Origin: Saprospiraceae bacterium
GTDB lineage: Bacteria; Bacteroidota; Bacteroidia; Chitinophagales; Saprospiraceae
Direction: 5' to 3'
NCBI GenBank assembly: GCA_016787525.1
Contig: JAEUUP010000107.1
Coordinates: 1-64,000 of the forward strand
Length of the DNA stretch: 64,000 bases
The number at the start of each line of letters is the position of its first letter. Position 1 is the stretch's first letter. The position numbers and the translations under genes are program-made. The notes under the pieces were generated by a model that did not search any database, was not told the origin of the DNA, and worked only from the letters and a program-made list of their open reading frames with translations. This document shows, piece by piece, positions 56,356 through 64,000 of this stretch.

Positions 56356-57729
56356 ATGCCTTATCACTATACTGTCAAAAATCGCCGTTATGCCTTCGAG
56401 GATTTGAAAACCCTCTTAGCCAAAGCCACGCCGTTCAGAACAGGCGATGCTTTGGCGGGATTGACGGCGGAAAGCTACGAAGAGCGCATTGCGGCACAGA
56501 TTGCCTTAGCCGATGTGCCTTTGCAAACCTTTTTGAACGACCTTGTGATTCCATACGAGACGGATGAAGTCTCGCGCTTGATTGTTGACAGCCATGATAC
56601 TGAGGGGTTCAAAAAAATCGCGCATTTCACGGTCGGAGATTTGCGCAATTGGTTGTTGTTGGAGGAAACGGATGCGGCGATTTTGCAAAAAATGGCTTTC
56701 GCCTTCACGCCTGAAATGGTGGCTGCCGTGAGCAAATTGATGCGCAACCAAGACCTCATCGCCGTTGCCCAAAAATGCACAGTCGTCACGCAATTCAGAA
56801 ACACGATTGGCTTGAAAGGGCGGCTGTCCACCCGTTTGCAACCCAATCACCCCACGGACGATGCCAAAGGCATTGCCGCCAGCATCATTGATGGTCTGTT
56901 GAATGGCAGTGGCGATGCGGTCATCGGTATCAATCCCGCTACCGATAGCCCTGCTGTGGTGGCACGGCTTTTACACATGCTCGATGGACTGATTGCACGG
57001 TTCGATATGCCGACTCAAAGCTGTGTTTTAGCCCATGTCACAACGACTTTACAACTCATCGAGGAGAAAGTGCCTGTGGATTTGGTTTTTCAATCCATCG
57101 GTGGCACAGAAAAAACCAACAGCAGTTTCGGTGTCTCGCTTGCCCTTTTGGATGAAGCCTACGCCGCCGCATTGAGCTTAAAAAGAGGCACAATAGGGAA
57201 TAATGTGATGTATTTTGAAACGGGTCAAGGGTCGGCACTATCCGCCAATGCCCACGAAAGCGTTGACCAGCAGACGTGCGAAGCTCGTGCTTATGCCGTT
57301 GCAAGAAAATACGCACCGCATTTGGTCAATTCCGTCGTCGGTTTTATCGGTCCTGAGTATTTATACGATGGCAAACAAATCATTCGAGCCGCTTTAGAAG
57401 ACCATTTTTGTGGCAAATTGCTCGGTTTACCAATGGGTATGGACATTTGTTACACCAATCACGCCGAAGCCGATCAAGATGATATGGACAATCTATTGAC
57501 GCTGCTCGGTGTGGCGGGTTGCAACTTCATCATGGGCGTTCCTGGGGCAGATGATATTATGTTGAACTATCAATCTACTTCTTTTCACGATGCTTTATAC
57601 CTGCGCAAGGTTTTGAATAAAAAAGCATCGCCAGAATTTGAATCGTGGTTGCTGAATCAAGGCATTATGGACGAAAAAGGGCGCAAGTTGCCCATAAAAG
57701 AGGCACATTTGCTTTTGAACGCGGTTTAG
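56356..57729 (+). CDS. eutB: Ethanolamine ammonia-lyase large subunit
   Basis: A 457-residue protein, the usual EutB length. Recognisable segments include LKTLLAKATPFRTGD (about 15-29), NPATDSPAVVARLLHMLDGLI, SIGGTEKTNSSFGVSLALLDEAY and NVMYFETGQGSALSANAHESVDQQT, then FIGPEYLYDGKQIIRA and YTNHAEADQDDMDNLLTLLGVAG. With EutC and adenosylcobalamin it converts ethanolamine to acetaldehyde and ammonia. No microcompartment shell genes are nearby. A copy of the iterated word at 56598 is read DTEG. Confidence 0.95.
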   Translation: MPYHYTVKNRRYAFEDLKTLLAKATPFRTGDALAGLTAESYEERIAAQIALADVPLQTFLNDLVIPYETDEVSRLIVDSHDTEGFKKIAHFTVGDLRNWLLLEETDAAILQKMAFAFTPEMVAAVSKLMRNQDLIAVAQKCTVVTQFRNTIGLKGRLSTRLQPNHPTDDAKGIAASIIDGLLNGSGDAVIGINPATDSPAVVARLLHMLDGLIARFDMPTQSCVLAHVTTTLQLIEEKVPVDLVFQSIGGTEKTNSSFGVSLALLDEAYAAALSLKRGTIGNNVMYFETGQGSALSANAHESVDQQTCEARAYAVARKYAPHLVNSVVGFIGPEYLYDGKQIIRAALEDHFCGKLLGLPMGMDICYTNHAEADQDDMDNLLTLLGVAGCNFIMGVPGADDIMLNYQSTSFHDALYLRKVLNKKASPEFESWLLNQGIMDEKGRKLPIKEAHLLLNAV

Positions 57730-57758
57730 AGCAGTTGGGCAAAATCATTTTCGTGAAC

Positions 57759-57790
57759 ACGTATCGGATACTTCAAAAGTACCGATACGT
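57759..57790. terminator. Hairpin between eutB and eutC
   Basis: ACGTATCGG (57759-57767) and CCGATACGT (57782-57790) pair, and the inner ATACT/AGTA extends the stem with a bulge. It lies in the 92-bp gap between the two subunit genes and may act as an mRNA processing or stability element rather than a full stop, since both subunits are needed. Confidence 0.5.
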
Positions 57791-57821
57791 ATCCGCGACT
57801 CTTTGTACTTAAAACAAAAAC

Positions 57822-58580
57822 ATGAATGACTCAAAATTAATAAAGCCCGATGCGTGGGAGTTTCTAAAAACCCATACCGATGCCCGCATCGCTTTGGGTA
57901 GCGTCGGTACAGCCATGCCCTTGGCAGAAGTCTTAGCTTTTAAGATGGCACACGCCCATGCCCGGGATGCCGTCTATTCCGAACTGAATGAAAGCGCATT
58001 GATAGACGATTTAGCCACATTCGATTTGCCCATTTACACGCTGCAAAGCCAAGTGAACAACAGGCACACCTATTTACAAAGACCCGATTGGGGTAGAAAA
58101 CTATCAGAAGCCTCGAAAAAAGAATTGGCGCAAGCAAAAGGCAACGCCGACATCGCTTTCATCATGGCAGACGGCTTATCCGCCACCGCCATCAACAAAC
58201 ACGCCTTTTTGTTGCTGAAAATATTGATTCCGCTGTTGCAACAAGCGGGTTTTTCGATAGCCCCCCTCAGTATAGTGAGGCAAGGACGTGTTGCCATCGG
58301 CGACGACATCGGCGAAACACTCCAAGCAAAATGTTCAGTCGTTCTCATAGGCGAACGCCCAGGCTTATCATCGCCTGATAGCATGGGCGCATACTTAACT
58401 TACCAGCCCAAAGTCGGTTTGACGGATGAAAGTCGCAATTGCGTCTCAAACATCCGTTCAGAAGGCTTATCGTATCAAACCGCCGCAGAGAAAATATTTT
58501 ATTTGATTCAAGAATCTTTTCGCTTACAGTACAGCGGCGTTTCATTGAAAGACAATACCGATTCAGGGCTTTTGACTTAA
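57822..58580 (+). CDS. eutC: Ethanolamine ammonia-lyase small subunit
   Basis: A 252-residue protein with EutC hallmarks: TDARIALGSVGTAMPLAEVLAFKMAHAHARDAV (about 16-48), ADGLSATAINKHA, and GERPGLSSPDSMGAYLTY near residue 190. It lacks the longer N-terminal extension of enterobacterial EutC, as is common outside that group. It forms the cobalamin-binding complex with EutB. A copy of the iterated word at 58263 is read APLSI, where a strand precedes the VAIGDDIGE motif. Confidence 0.94.
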   Translation: MNDSKLIKPDAWEFLKTHTDARIALGSVGTAMPLAEVLAFKMAHAHARDAVYSELNESALIDDLATFDLPIYTLQSQVNNRHTYLQRPDWGRKLSEASKKELAQAKGNADIAFIMADGLSATAINKHAFLLLKILIPLLQQAGFSIAPLSIVRQGRVAIGDDIGETLQAKCSVVLIGERPGLSSPDSMGAYLTYQPKVGLTDESRNCVSNIRSEGLSYQTAAEKIFYLIQESFRLQYSGVSLKDNTDSGLLT

Positions 58581-58642
58581 ATTCATTTCGACCGACCCCC
58601 TCAGTATTATTTTGTTTTTGGGAAAAATTCAAGCGTATAAAA

Positions 58643-60154
58643 ATGAAAAAATCACTGTTTTACCTACTCATATGCACCTATTTTGCACCGCTTTGGGGTC
58701 AAAACACCTTCAAAAAAGGCGCGAAACCCAATATCATCTACATCTATGCCGATGATTTGGGCTACGCCGAATTGGGTTGTTATGGACAAAAAAAGATAAA
58801 AACGCCCCATCTCGACAAAATGGCAAACGAAGGCATGCGTTTCACGCAACACTATTCGAGTGCGCCCGTTTGCGCCCCTTCCCGCTGCATGTTGATGACA
58901 GGTAAGCACGGCGGACATTCATACATCAGAGGCAATTACGAACTCGGCGGTTTTGAAGACAATACTGAGGGGGGACAAATGCCATTGCCCGAAGGCATAC
59001 AGACTTTGCCCAAAATGTTGAAAAAAGCGGGCTACACAACGGCTCTTTGCGGCAAATGGGGTTTAGGGATGAACAATACAACTGGCTCGCCATCGAATCA
59101 AGGGTTTGATTATTATTACGGCTATCTATGTCAGAAGCAAGCACACAATTTTTACCCCACCCACCTTTGGGAAAACGACCGATGGGACACTTTGAACAAC
59201 CCAAGCATCTACGTGCATCGCCCTTTAGACGCTCAAAAAGCCACAGACAAAGACTTCGATTACTTCAAAGGCAAAGACTTTGCCCCCGCCAAAATGACCG
59301 AGAAAGCCTTGGGTTTTATGGATGCCAATCAGAAAAAGCCTTTCTTCCTCTATTTAGCCTATACCTTACCACACGTCTCGTTGCAAGCCCCAGATGAATA
59401 CATCGCACGGTACAAAGGGCAATTTGACGAAAAACCTTACTACGGAAATAAGGGTTATGCCTCGACAAAATACCCCCTCAGTACCTACGCCGCCATGATT
59501 GGTTTTTTGGATGACCAAGTCGGCTTGATTTTAGAAAAAATCAAAACTTTGGGTTTGGATAAAAACACCATCATCCTGTTTTCAAGCGATAATGGCGCAA
59601 CATTCAACGGTGTCGGCGGTACAGATGTCGCTTTTTTCAACAGCGTAGATGGTTTGCGCGGCTTCAAAATGGATGTTTATGAAGGCGGCATACGCGTCCC
59701 CTTCCTCGCACGTTGGACAGACAAGATTCCAGCTGGTACAATCAGCGACCACCCCTCAGTACAATACGATTTGATGGCAACTTTGGCAGAACTGACAGGT
59801 CAAAAATTAGAAAAAACCGATGGTCTTTCCTTTCTTCCAGAGCTTTTAGGACAAAAAAACAAACAGAAAAGGCACGACTTTCTCTTTTTCGAGTATCCCG
59901 AAAAAGGTGGACAAGTCGCCATTCGATTAGGCGATTGGAAAGGCGTTAGAACCGACGTGCGCAAAAACCCACAAGCCGCTTGGCAATTATTCAATCTGAA
60001 AACAGACCGAAATGAGACAACAGATGTGTCCTTACAACACCCAGATATAATCCAACAATTGGAAACAATTCAAAAACGAGAACACCAACCCGCTCATGTC
60101 AAAGAATGGGAGTTCATCGCACCAAAAATAAATGTCAAAAACATAAATGAATAG
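58643..60154 (+). CDS. Secreted arylsulfatase-type sulfatase
   Basis: About 503 residues from ATG 58643, which begins a signal peptide ending WGQ (residue 20). The frame stays open upstream into eutC, but that extension is a shadow. The modification signature is CAPSRCMLMTG (Cys77), and metal-site aspartates are in ADDLGYAE (37-38). The GGHSYIRGNYELGG segment after the signature is typical of secreted Bacteroidota arylsulfatases. Three exact copies of the iterated word are inside (58963 TEG, 59474 PLS, 59752 PSV), and one precedes it (58597-58606). Confidence 0.92.
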   Translation: MKKSLFYLLICTYFAPLWGQNTFKKGAKPNIIYIYADDLGYAELGCYGQKKIKTPHLDKMANEGMRFTQHYSSAPVCAPSRCMLMTGKHGGHSYIRGNYELGGFEDNTEGGQMPLPEGIQTLPKMLKKAGYTTALCGKWGLGMNNTTGSPSNQGFDYYYGYLCQKQAHNFYPTHLWENDRWDTLNNPSIYVHRPLDAQKATDKDFDYFKGKDFAPAKMTEKALGFMDANQKKPFFLYLAYTLPHVSLQAPDEYIARYKGQFDEKPYYGNKGYASTKYPLSTYAAMIGFLDDQVGLILEKIKTLGLDKNTIILFSSDNGATFNGVGGTDVAFFNSVDGLRGFKMDVYEGGIRVPFLARWTDKIPAGTISDHPSVQYDLMATLAELTGQKLEKTDGLSFLPELLGQKNKQKRHDFLFFEYPEKGGQVAIRLGDWKGVRTDVRKNPQAAWQLFNLKTDRNETTDVSLQHPDIIQQLETIQKREHQPAHVKEWEFIAPKINVKNINE

Positions 60155-60175
60155 CCCTTTGATTCAGATTTGATT

Positions 60176-60210
60176 CAGGTTTGGGAAACTTTCAAAGTTT
60201 CCTAAACCTG
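60176..60210. terminator. Hairpin between sulfatase and fucosidase genes
   Basis: CAGGTTTGGGAAACT (60176-60190) and AGTTTCCTAAACCTG (60196-60210) pair with one mismatch around five bases, followed by AAAAAC. It is a probable terminator or attenuator in the 102-bp gap. Confidence 0.6.
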
Positions 60211-60256
60211 AAAAACTATATCGTTAATTTTTAAAAACAGCTTAAATACCTATTGT

Positions 60257-62296
60257 ATGTCTAAAATGAAAAACATAAAATTCATCTACTTTTCTACGCT
60301 TTGCCTTTTTTTGAGCCAAGTTCTCATAATGAAGGCACAGAATTATGTGCAAATCTTGCCAACAGATAGTCCGTCCGACATCATCAAAAAAGCAGCTCAA
60401 ACCACCCCCTCAGTACGTCAACTGCGCTGGCAAGAACTGGAACTTACAGCCTTTTTCCATTTTGGTATCAATACTTACACCGACAGAGAATGGGGTCACG
60501 GGCATGAAGACGAAAAACTGTTCAACCCAACTCAATTTGATGCCGACCAATGGGTCAGCGTCTGCAAACAAGCAGGCATCAAGCAAGTTATTTTAACTGC
60601 GAAACACCACGACGGTTTTTGTCTGTGGCAAAGTGCATACACAGACCATTCTGTGAAACACAGCCCGTGGAAAGACGGCAAAGGCGATGTCATGAAAGAG
60701 GTGTCGGAAGCCTGCAAAAAGCACAAAATAGGTTTCGGTGTGTATTTGTCACCTTGGGATAGAACGGAATCAAGCTACGGCACCGACGCTTACAACGATT
60801 TTTTCATCAATCAACTGACCGAATTATTGACAAAATACGGTCAAATTGACGAAGTGTGGTTCGATGGCGCAAATGGCGAAGGACCAAACGGCAAACGCCA
60901 AGTCTATGATTTTGAACGCTACTACAAACTCATTCGCCAACTGCAACCACAAGCCACCATTGCCATCATGGGTCCTGATGTCCGCTGGGTCGGCACAGAA
61001 TCGGGTTACGGACGTGAAACCGAATGGAGTGTGATGCCCATTGATGCCCGTTTGCAAGAAAGTATTGCCAAAAACTCTCAATCGGATGCCACTTTTGCGC
61101 CAATGGGCGATATGACAGACTCAGATTTGGCAAGTCGCTCTAAAATAATAGGCGCAAAAGGCTTGATTTGGTATCCTTCCGAAACCGATGTGTCTATTCG
61201 TCCAGGTTGGTTCTATCATGAAGCAGAAGACAATCGAGTTAAAACGCCAGAAAAGCTGTTCGATATTTATTTCAGTTCAGTGGGACGCAACAGCGTATTA
61301 TTACTCAATTTGCCACCCGATAAACGTGGTTTAATCCACGAAAACGATGTCAAAAATCTATTAGCTTGGCGAAAGTTGATAGATGAAACCTTTAAAACCA
61401 ATATGGCAAAAGGCGCAAAGATTGTCTCTAAAAATGGTTTGAACAGCACACTTATTTTAGACGGCAAAAACAATACGCATTTTACGACCAAAGGACAAGA
61501 CACCACCACAACCATCGAATTGAATCTGAATGGCATGAAAACCTTCGATGTCCTACTCTTGCAAGAGAACATCCGCATCGGGCAACGTATCGAATCATTT
61601 AAATTGGAATACTGGGATAAAAACGCTTGGAAAGAAGTCATAACAGGTACGACGGTCGGCTACAAACGATTGATGCGCTTCGATGCCATTACCACCAACA
61701 AAGTGCGCCTACACATCCTATCGTCTCGTTTGAATCCGACGATTGCAGAGTTGGGCTTGTACAAATTACCCCCCTCAGTATTGTACAAAGCCAATACCTT
61801 AGAAAAAATGCGCAAATCCCCTAAAAACCATAAAGCCGTTGGCAAACCTGCACAACTCAAAACGTCACCCGACCCAAAATACAACAAAGGCGGCGACAAA
61901 GCTTGGCAAAACGGTACATTCGGCAGCAACACAGCTTTCAACGACGGCGAATGGCTCGGTTGGAACGGTCAAAATTTTGAAGGCACGATTGATTTTCAAA
62001 AAAGTGAACCAATTAAAAAAGTAAGTATTGACTTTTTTAATCTGACACAAAGCTGGATTTTTATGCCTTCCGAAGTCATTTTATTGGCTTCTGATGACGG
62101 TATCAATTTTAAAGAAATCGAAAAGCAAAGTAATTTCGGAATTGCAGAAGAAGGCGTGCGCAGAGTGAATTTCAAAGTGAATATACAAGCCAAATTCCTT
62201 AAAATTGTAGCCAAAAACTACGGTTCGATACCGAAAGGCTACGAAGGTTTTGGCTCGCCTACTTGGTTGTTTGTTGATGAGGTTGTGGTAGAGTAA
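60257..62296 (+). CDS. Alpha-L-fucosidase (GH29) with discoidin-like C terminus
   Basis: A 679-residue secreted enzyme (signal peptide about 1-27; ATG 60257, with a second ATG three codons later). The GH29 barrel (about 55-360) has FFHFGINTYTDREWG, LTAKHHDGFCLWQS (113-126) and the nucleophile in EVWFDGANGE (D203). The C-terminal regions (about 380-500 and 540-679) look like two F5/8 type C or CBM32-like modules, ending WLFVDEVVVE. The form resembles the alpha-1,3/4-fucosidase subgroup, which acts on branched fucose in Lewis-type structures. Copies of the iterated word at 60406 and 61771, both PSV. Confidence 0.9.
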   Translation: MSKMKNIKFIYFSTLCLFLSQVLIMKAQNYVQILPTDSPSDIIKKAAQTTPSVRQLRWQELELTAFFHFGINTYTDREWGHGHEDEKLFNPTQFDADQWVSVCKQAGIKQVILTAKHHDGFCLWQSAYTDHSVKHSPWKDGKGDVMKEVSEACKKHKIGFGVYLSPWDRTESSYGTDAYNDFFINQLTELLTKYGQIDEVWFDGANGEGPNGKRQVYDFERYYKLIRQLQPQATIAIMGPDVRWVGTESGYGRETEWSVMPIDARLQESIAKNSQSDATFAPMGDMTDSDLASRSKIIGAKGLIWYPSETDVSIRPGWFYHEAEDNRVKTPEKLFDIYFSSVGRNSVLLLNLPPDKRGLIHENDVKNLLAWRKLIDETFKTNMAKGAKIVSKNGLNSTLILDGKNNTHFTTKGQDTTTTIELNLNGMKTFDVLLLQENIRIGQRIESFKLEYWDKNAWKEVITGTTVGYKRLMRFDAITTNKVRLHILSSRLNPTIAELGLYKLPPSVLYKANTLEKMRKSPKNHKAVGKPAQLKTSPDPKYNKGGDKAWQNGTFGSNTAFNDGEWLGWNGQNFEGTIDFQKSEPIKKVSIDFFNLTQSWIFMPSEVILLASDDGINFKEIEKQSNFGIAEEGVRRVNFKVNIQAKFLKIVAKNYGSIPKGYEGFGSPTWLFVDEVVVE

Positions 62297-62325
62297 GAGT
62301 AATTTAAAAATACAAAATATTGACA

Positions 62326-64000
62326 ATGAAAAACTTACGAATTTATATTCTATTATTACTTTTTACCCCCCTCAGTATAAACGGGCTTTTTGCACAAAAT
62401 TTAAAATGGTGGAAACCTTCTGATAGCCCATTCCCAACCGTTGATGGACAATATTGGTCGAGCGAAATGCAAGATTCGCTGTTTCGTTTGCCGCCCCGAG
62501 CCGAGCCTTTGGTGCGAAAGCCTGTTTGGAATTTGGCAAAAAACAGTGCAGGGCTTTTTATTCGTTTTGTGAGCAATGCACCGCAAATTACGGTCAGATA
62601 TAAGGTTTCGGGCAACGTCGCAATGTCGCACATGCCTGCTACGGGCGTTAGCGGCGTGGATTTATACGCCATTGACAGCGACGGCGAATGGCATTATTGC
62701 AACGGTCGGTACAGTTTTAAAGACACCATTTCCTATACTTTTGATAAACTAAAAGCCAATGATGGGTATCATAAATTGGGGCGTGAATATCGCTTGTATT
62801 TGCCTTTATACAACACTATTCGGGATTTAGAAATTGGCGTGCCTGATAGTGCCTTGTTTCAACCTTTGCCTAAAATGCGGGAAAAACCGATTGTCGTATA
62901 TGGCACTTCGATAGCGCAAGGGGCGTGTGCGTCTCGCCCTGCAATGGCTTGGACGAATATCATCAGCCGAAAATTCGACCGTCCTGTTATCAATCTGGCT
63001 TTTTCTGGGAATGGGCAATTGGAAAAGGAATTGATGGGGTTTATCAATGAAATTGAGGCAAAAGTGTATGTTTTGGACTGTTTGCCGAATATGACAGGCG
63101 CACGTTTTGACAGTACAGAATTGCGCAAACGCATCATTGAATCGGTTAAAAGTATCCGTCAAAAACACCCGAATACGCCTATTTTATTAACTGACCATGC
63201 AGGATATACTGAGGGGTATCTGATGCCTGAAAGACAAAAGCTGTTTGAGGAGGCGAATAAAAATTTAGCAATTGCTTTTACCCAACTTCAAAAAGAGGGC
63301 ATTTCTGGCATTTTTACCCTAAAAATAAGCGAAATCAATTTGGATTTAGACGCTATGGTGGACGGTACGCATCCCAACGATTACGGCATGATGCAATATG
63401 CAGAAGCCTACGAAAAGAAATTGAGGGAAATAATGAATGAACCAAAAGGTAAAGTAAAAACGCAAATACCGATTCGCCAAAGACGTGAACCTGCGAGCTA
63501 TGAATGGGAAAATAGGCATTATGCGATGCTGGATTTGAATAAAACAGAGCCGACTAAAATTGTTTTTATTGGCAATTCTATTACGCATAATTGGGGTGGA
63601 AAGCCATTGAATAACCGCATTCGGGGCGCAAGTTCATGGCAAAAATACCTTGAGCCTTTGCAAACACGTAATTTTGGTTTCGGTTGGGATAGAGTTGAAA
63701 ATGTCTTATGGCGCATCTATCACGAGGAATTAGACGGTATTTCACCCGAAAAAATAGTGATTAATATTGGGACAAATAATCTGCATTTAAATACAGATGA
63801 AGAAATAGTTGAAGGCTTAAAAATGCTTGTAGAAGCGATAAAAATAAGGCAATCACAGGCTAAAATCTATCTTTTGGGTATTTATCCCCGCCGAGCGCAA
63901 GAGCAAAGAGTCGTTTCATTGAACAAAGGGATAAAAGACCTTGCCCAAGCGATGGCTATTGAATATGGCGATATTGGTACAAATCTCTTGTTAAATACAG
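62326..64000 (+). CDS. Tandem SGNH hydrolase, C-terminal end outside window
   Basis: The frame from ATG 62326 stays open to the window edge (about 558 residues seen). Signal peptide (1-24, with PLSI from the iterated word at 62368), a beta-sandwich lead domain (about 25-180), a first SGNH domain (about 185-365) with VVYGTSIAQGACASRP as block I and DGTHPNDYG as the catalytic Asp/His, and a second SGNH domain (from about 410) opening VFIGNSITHNWGG and containing NIGTNNL. Such proteins are probably carbohydrate esterases that remove acetyl groups. It lies 29 bp after the fucosidase. Another copy of the iterated word at 63207 is read YTEG. Confidence 0.85.
   Translation, partial: MKNLRIYILLLLFTPLSINGLFAQNLKWWKPSDSPFPTVDGQYWSSEMQDSLFRLPPRAEPLVRKPVWNLAKNSAGLFIRFVSNAPQITVRYKVSGNVAMSHMPATGVSGVDLYAIDSDGEWHYCNGRYSFKDTISYTFDKLKANDGYHKLGREYRLYLPLYNTIRDLEIGVPDSALFQPLPKMREKPIVVYGTSIAQGACASRPAMAWTNIISRKFDRPVINLAFSGNGQLEKELMGFINEIEAKVYVLDCLPNMTGARFDSTELRKRIIESVKSIRQKHPNTPILLTDHAGYTEGYLMPERQKLFEEANKNLAIAFTQLQKEGISGIFTLKISEINLDLDAMVDGTHPNDYGMMQYAEAYEKKLREIMNEPKGKVKTQIPIRQRREPASYEWENRHYAMLDLNKTEPTKIVFIGNSITHNWGGKPLNNRIRGASSWQKYLEPLQTRNFGFGWDRVENVLWRIYHEELDGISPEKIVINIGTNNLHLNTDEEIVEGLKMLVEAIKIRQSQAKIYLLGIYPRRAQEQRVVSLNKGIKDLAQAMAIEYGDIGTNLLLNT

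Larger units (their letters stand above)
668..63216. repeat. Interspersed 10-bp word CCCCTCAGTA / TACTGAGGGG, 59 exact copies
   Basis: Consensus ACCCC(C)TCAGTATT, non-palindromic. Plus-strand CCCCTCAGTA starts at 7367, 8710, 10796, 12179, 14133, 14501, 15686, 17915, 18438, 18669, 19202, 21523, 21674, 22259, 22855, 26381, 26677, 28590, 37020, 38069, 40904, 42056, 43199, 44626, 46709, 48384, 49791, 50608, 53958, 58263, 58597, 59474, 59752, 60406, 61771, 62368. TACTGAGGGG starts at 668, 1700, 1934, 3587, 15841, 16752, 20027, 24349, 24526, 25901, 27327, 28330, 29824, 31709, 31792, 34140, 34880, 35454, 52074, 55785, 56598, 58963, 63207. One-base variants occur at 6259, 29065, 49588, 51090 and 53539. 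Counted by eye; a few may be missed. The span given is first to last copy. Confidence 0.95.

Noticed and set aside
58439-58642. Sulfatase extension upstream into eutC
   Set aside because: It overlaps eutC out of frame, and ATG 58643 opens a normal signal peptide.
668-63216. The iterated word as a promoter or ribosome-binding element
   Set aside because: It does not match TAnnTTTG or TTTG boxes, occurs in both orientations, mostly inside genes, and at no fixed distance from start codons.
668-63216. The iterated word as a transcription terminator or REP element
   Set aside because: The word has no internal dyad and no paired inverted copies close by, except where an unrelated hairpin happens to enclose it (31792).
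1-64000. Transposases, integrases, tRNA or rRNA genes
   Set aside because: None was recognised on either strand. The mobile character of the window rests only on the rep-par module and repeats.

Overview
The window comes from a member of the Bacteroidota, most likely an environmental Cytophagales-type bacterium (a guess from gene style only). It carries two SusC/SusD outer-membrane pairs, a T9SS-type C-terminal sorting domain, TAnnTTTG -7 promoter boxes, AT-rich DNA and long runs of secreted glycan-degrading enzymes.

Layout: (1) 0.1-3.5 kb, minus strand: a sialidase fused to an SGNH esterase domain, and a Gfo/Idh oxidoreductase. (2) 3.6-7.4 kb: a plasmid-type replicon with a Rep_3 initiator, an iteron origin, a ParA ATPase, a ribbon-helix-helix partner and a repeat-rich AT region that may be the partition site. 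(3) 7.5-20.7 kb, plus strand: a ROK regulator, a SusC/SusD pair, a heme-motif/VCBS protein, a sulfatase, two unknown envelope genes and a GH20 hexosaminidase. (4) 20.7-35.2 kb, minus strand: a sialic-acid operon running SusC, SusD, NanA, kelch mutarotase, MFS importer, SGNH remnant, 2-epimerase, sialidase, GntR regulator, sialate O-acetylesterase, with a VIT-family transporter at the end. (5) 35.6-54.4 kb, plus strand: GH125 mannosidase, AraC regulator, small membrane peptide, TonB-dependent receptor, three Tat-type metallophosphoesterases, GH18, GH29, a PNGase F-type amidase, a truncated gene copy, an arylamine N-acetyltransferase, a DUF4838 protein and an alpha/beta hydrolase. (6) 54.5-58.6 kb: ethanolamine permease and ethanolamine ammonia-lyase EutB/EutC, split by a 250-bp-period tandem repeat. 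(7) 58.6-64 kb: sulfatase, GH29 fucosidase with a discoidin-like end, and a tandem SGNH hydrolase cut by the window edge.

Taken together the genes could dismantle animal-type glycoproteins and membranes. The amidase releases N-glycans; sialidases, esterases, fucosidases, hexosaminidase, mannosidase and sulfatases trim them; SusCD pairs import the products; NanA and the epimerase feed sialic acid into amino-sugar metabolism; EutBC uses ethanolamine.

The most unusual feature is a short non-palindromic word, consensus ACCCC(C)TCAGTATT (core CCCCTCAGTA / TACTGAGGGG). I counted 59 exact copies by eye, about one per 1.1 kb, on both strands, inside genes and between them. Chance expectation for a 10-mer in this length is about 0.1. 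Its density resembles the DNA uptake sequences of Neisseriaceae and Pasteurellaceae, or a Chi-like site. I know of no described equivalent in Bacteroidota. It is nearly absent from the plasmid replicon module.
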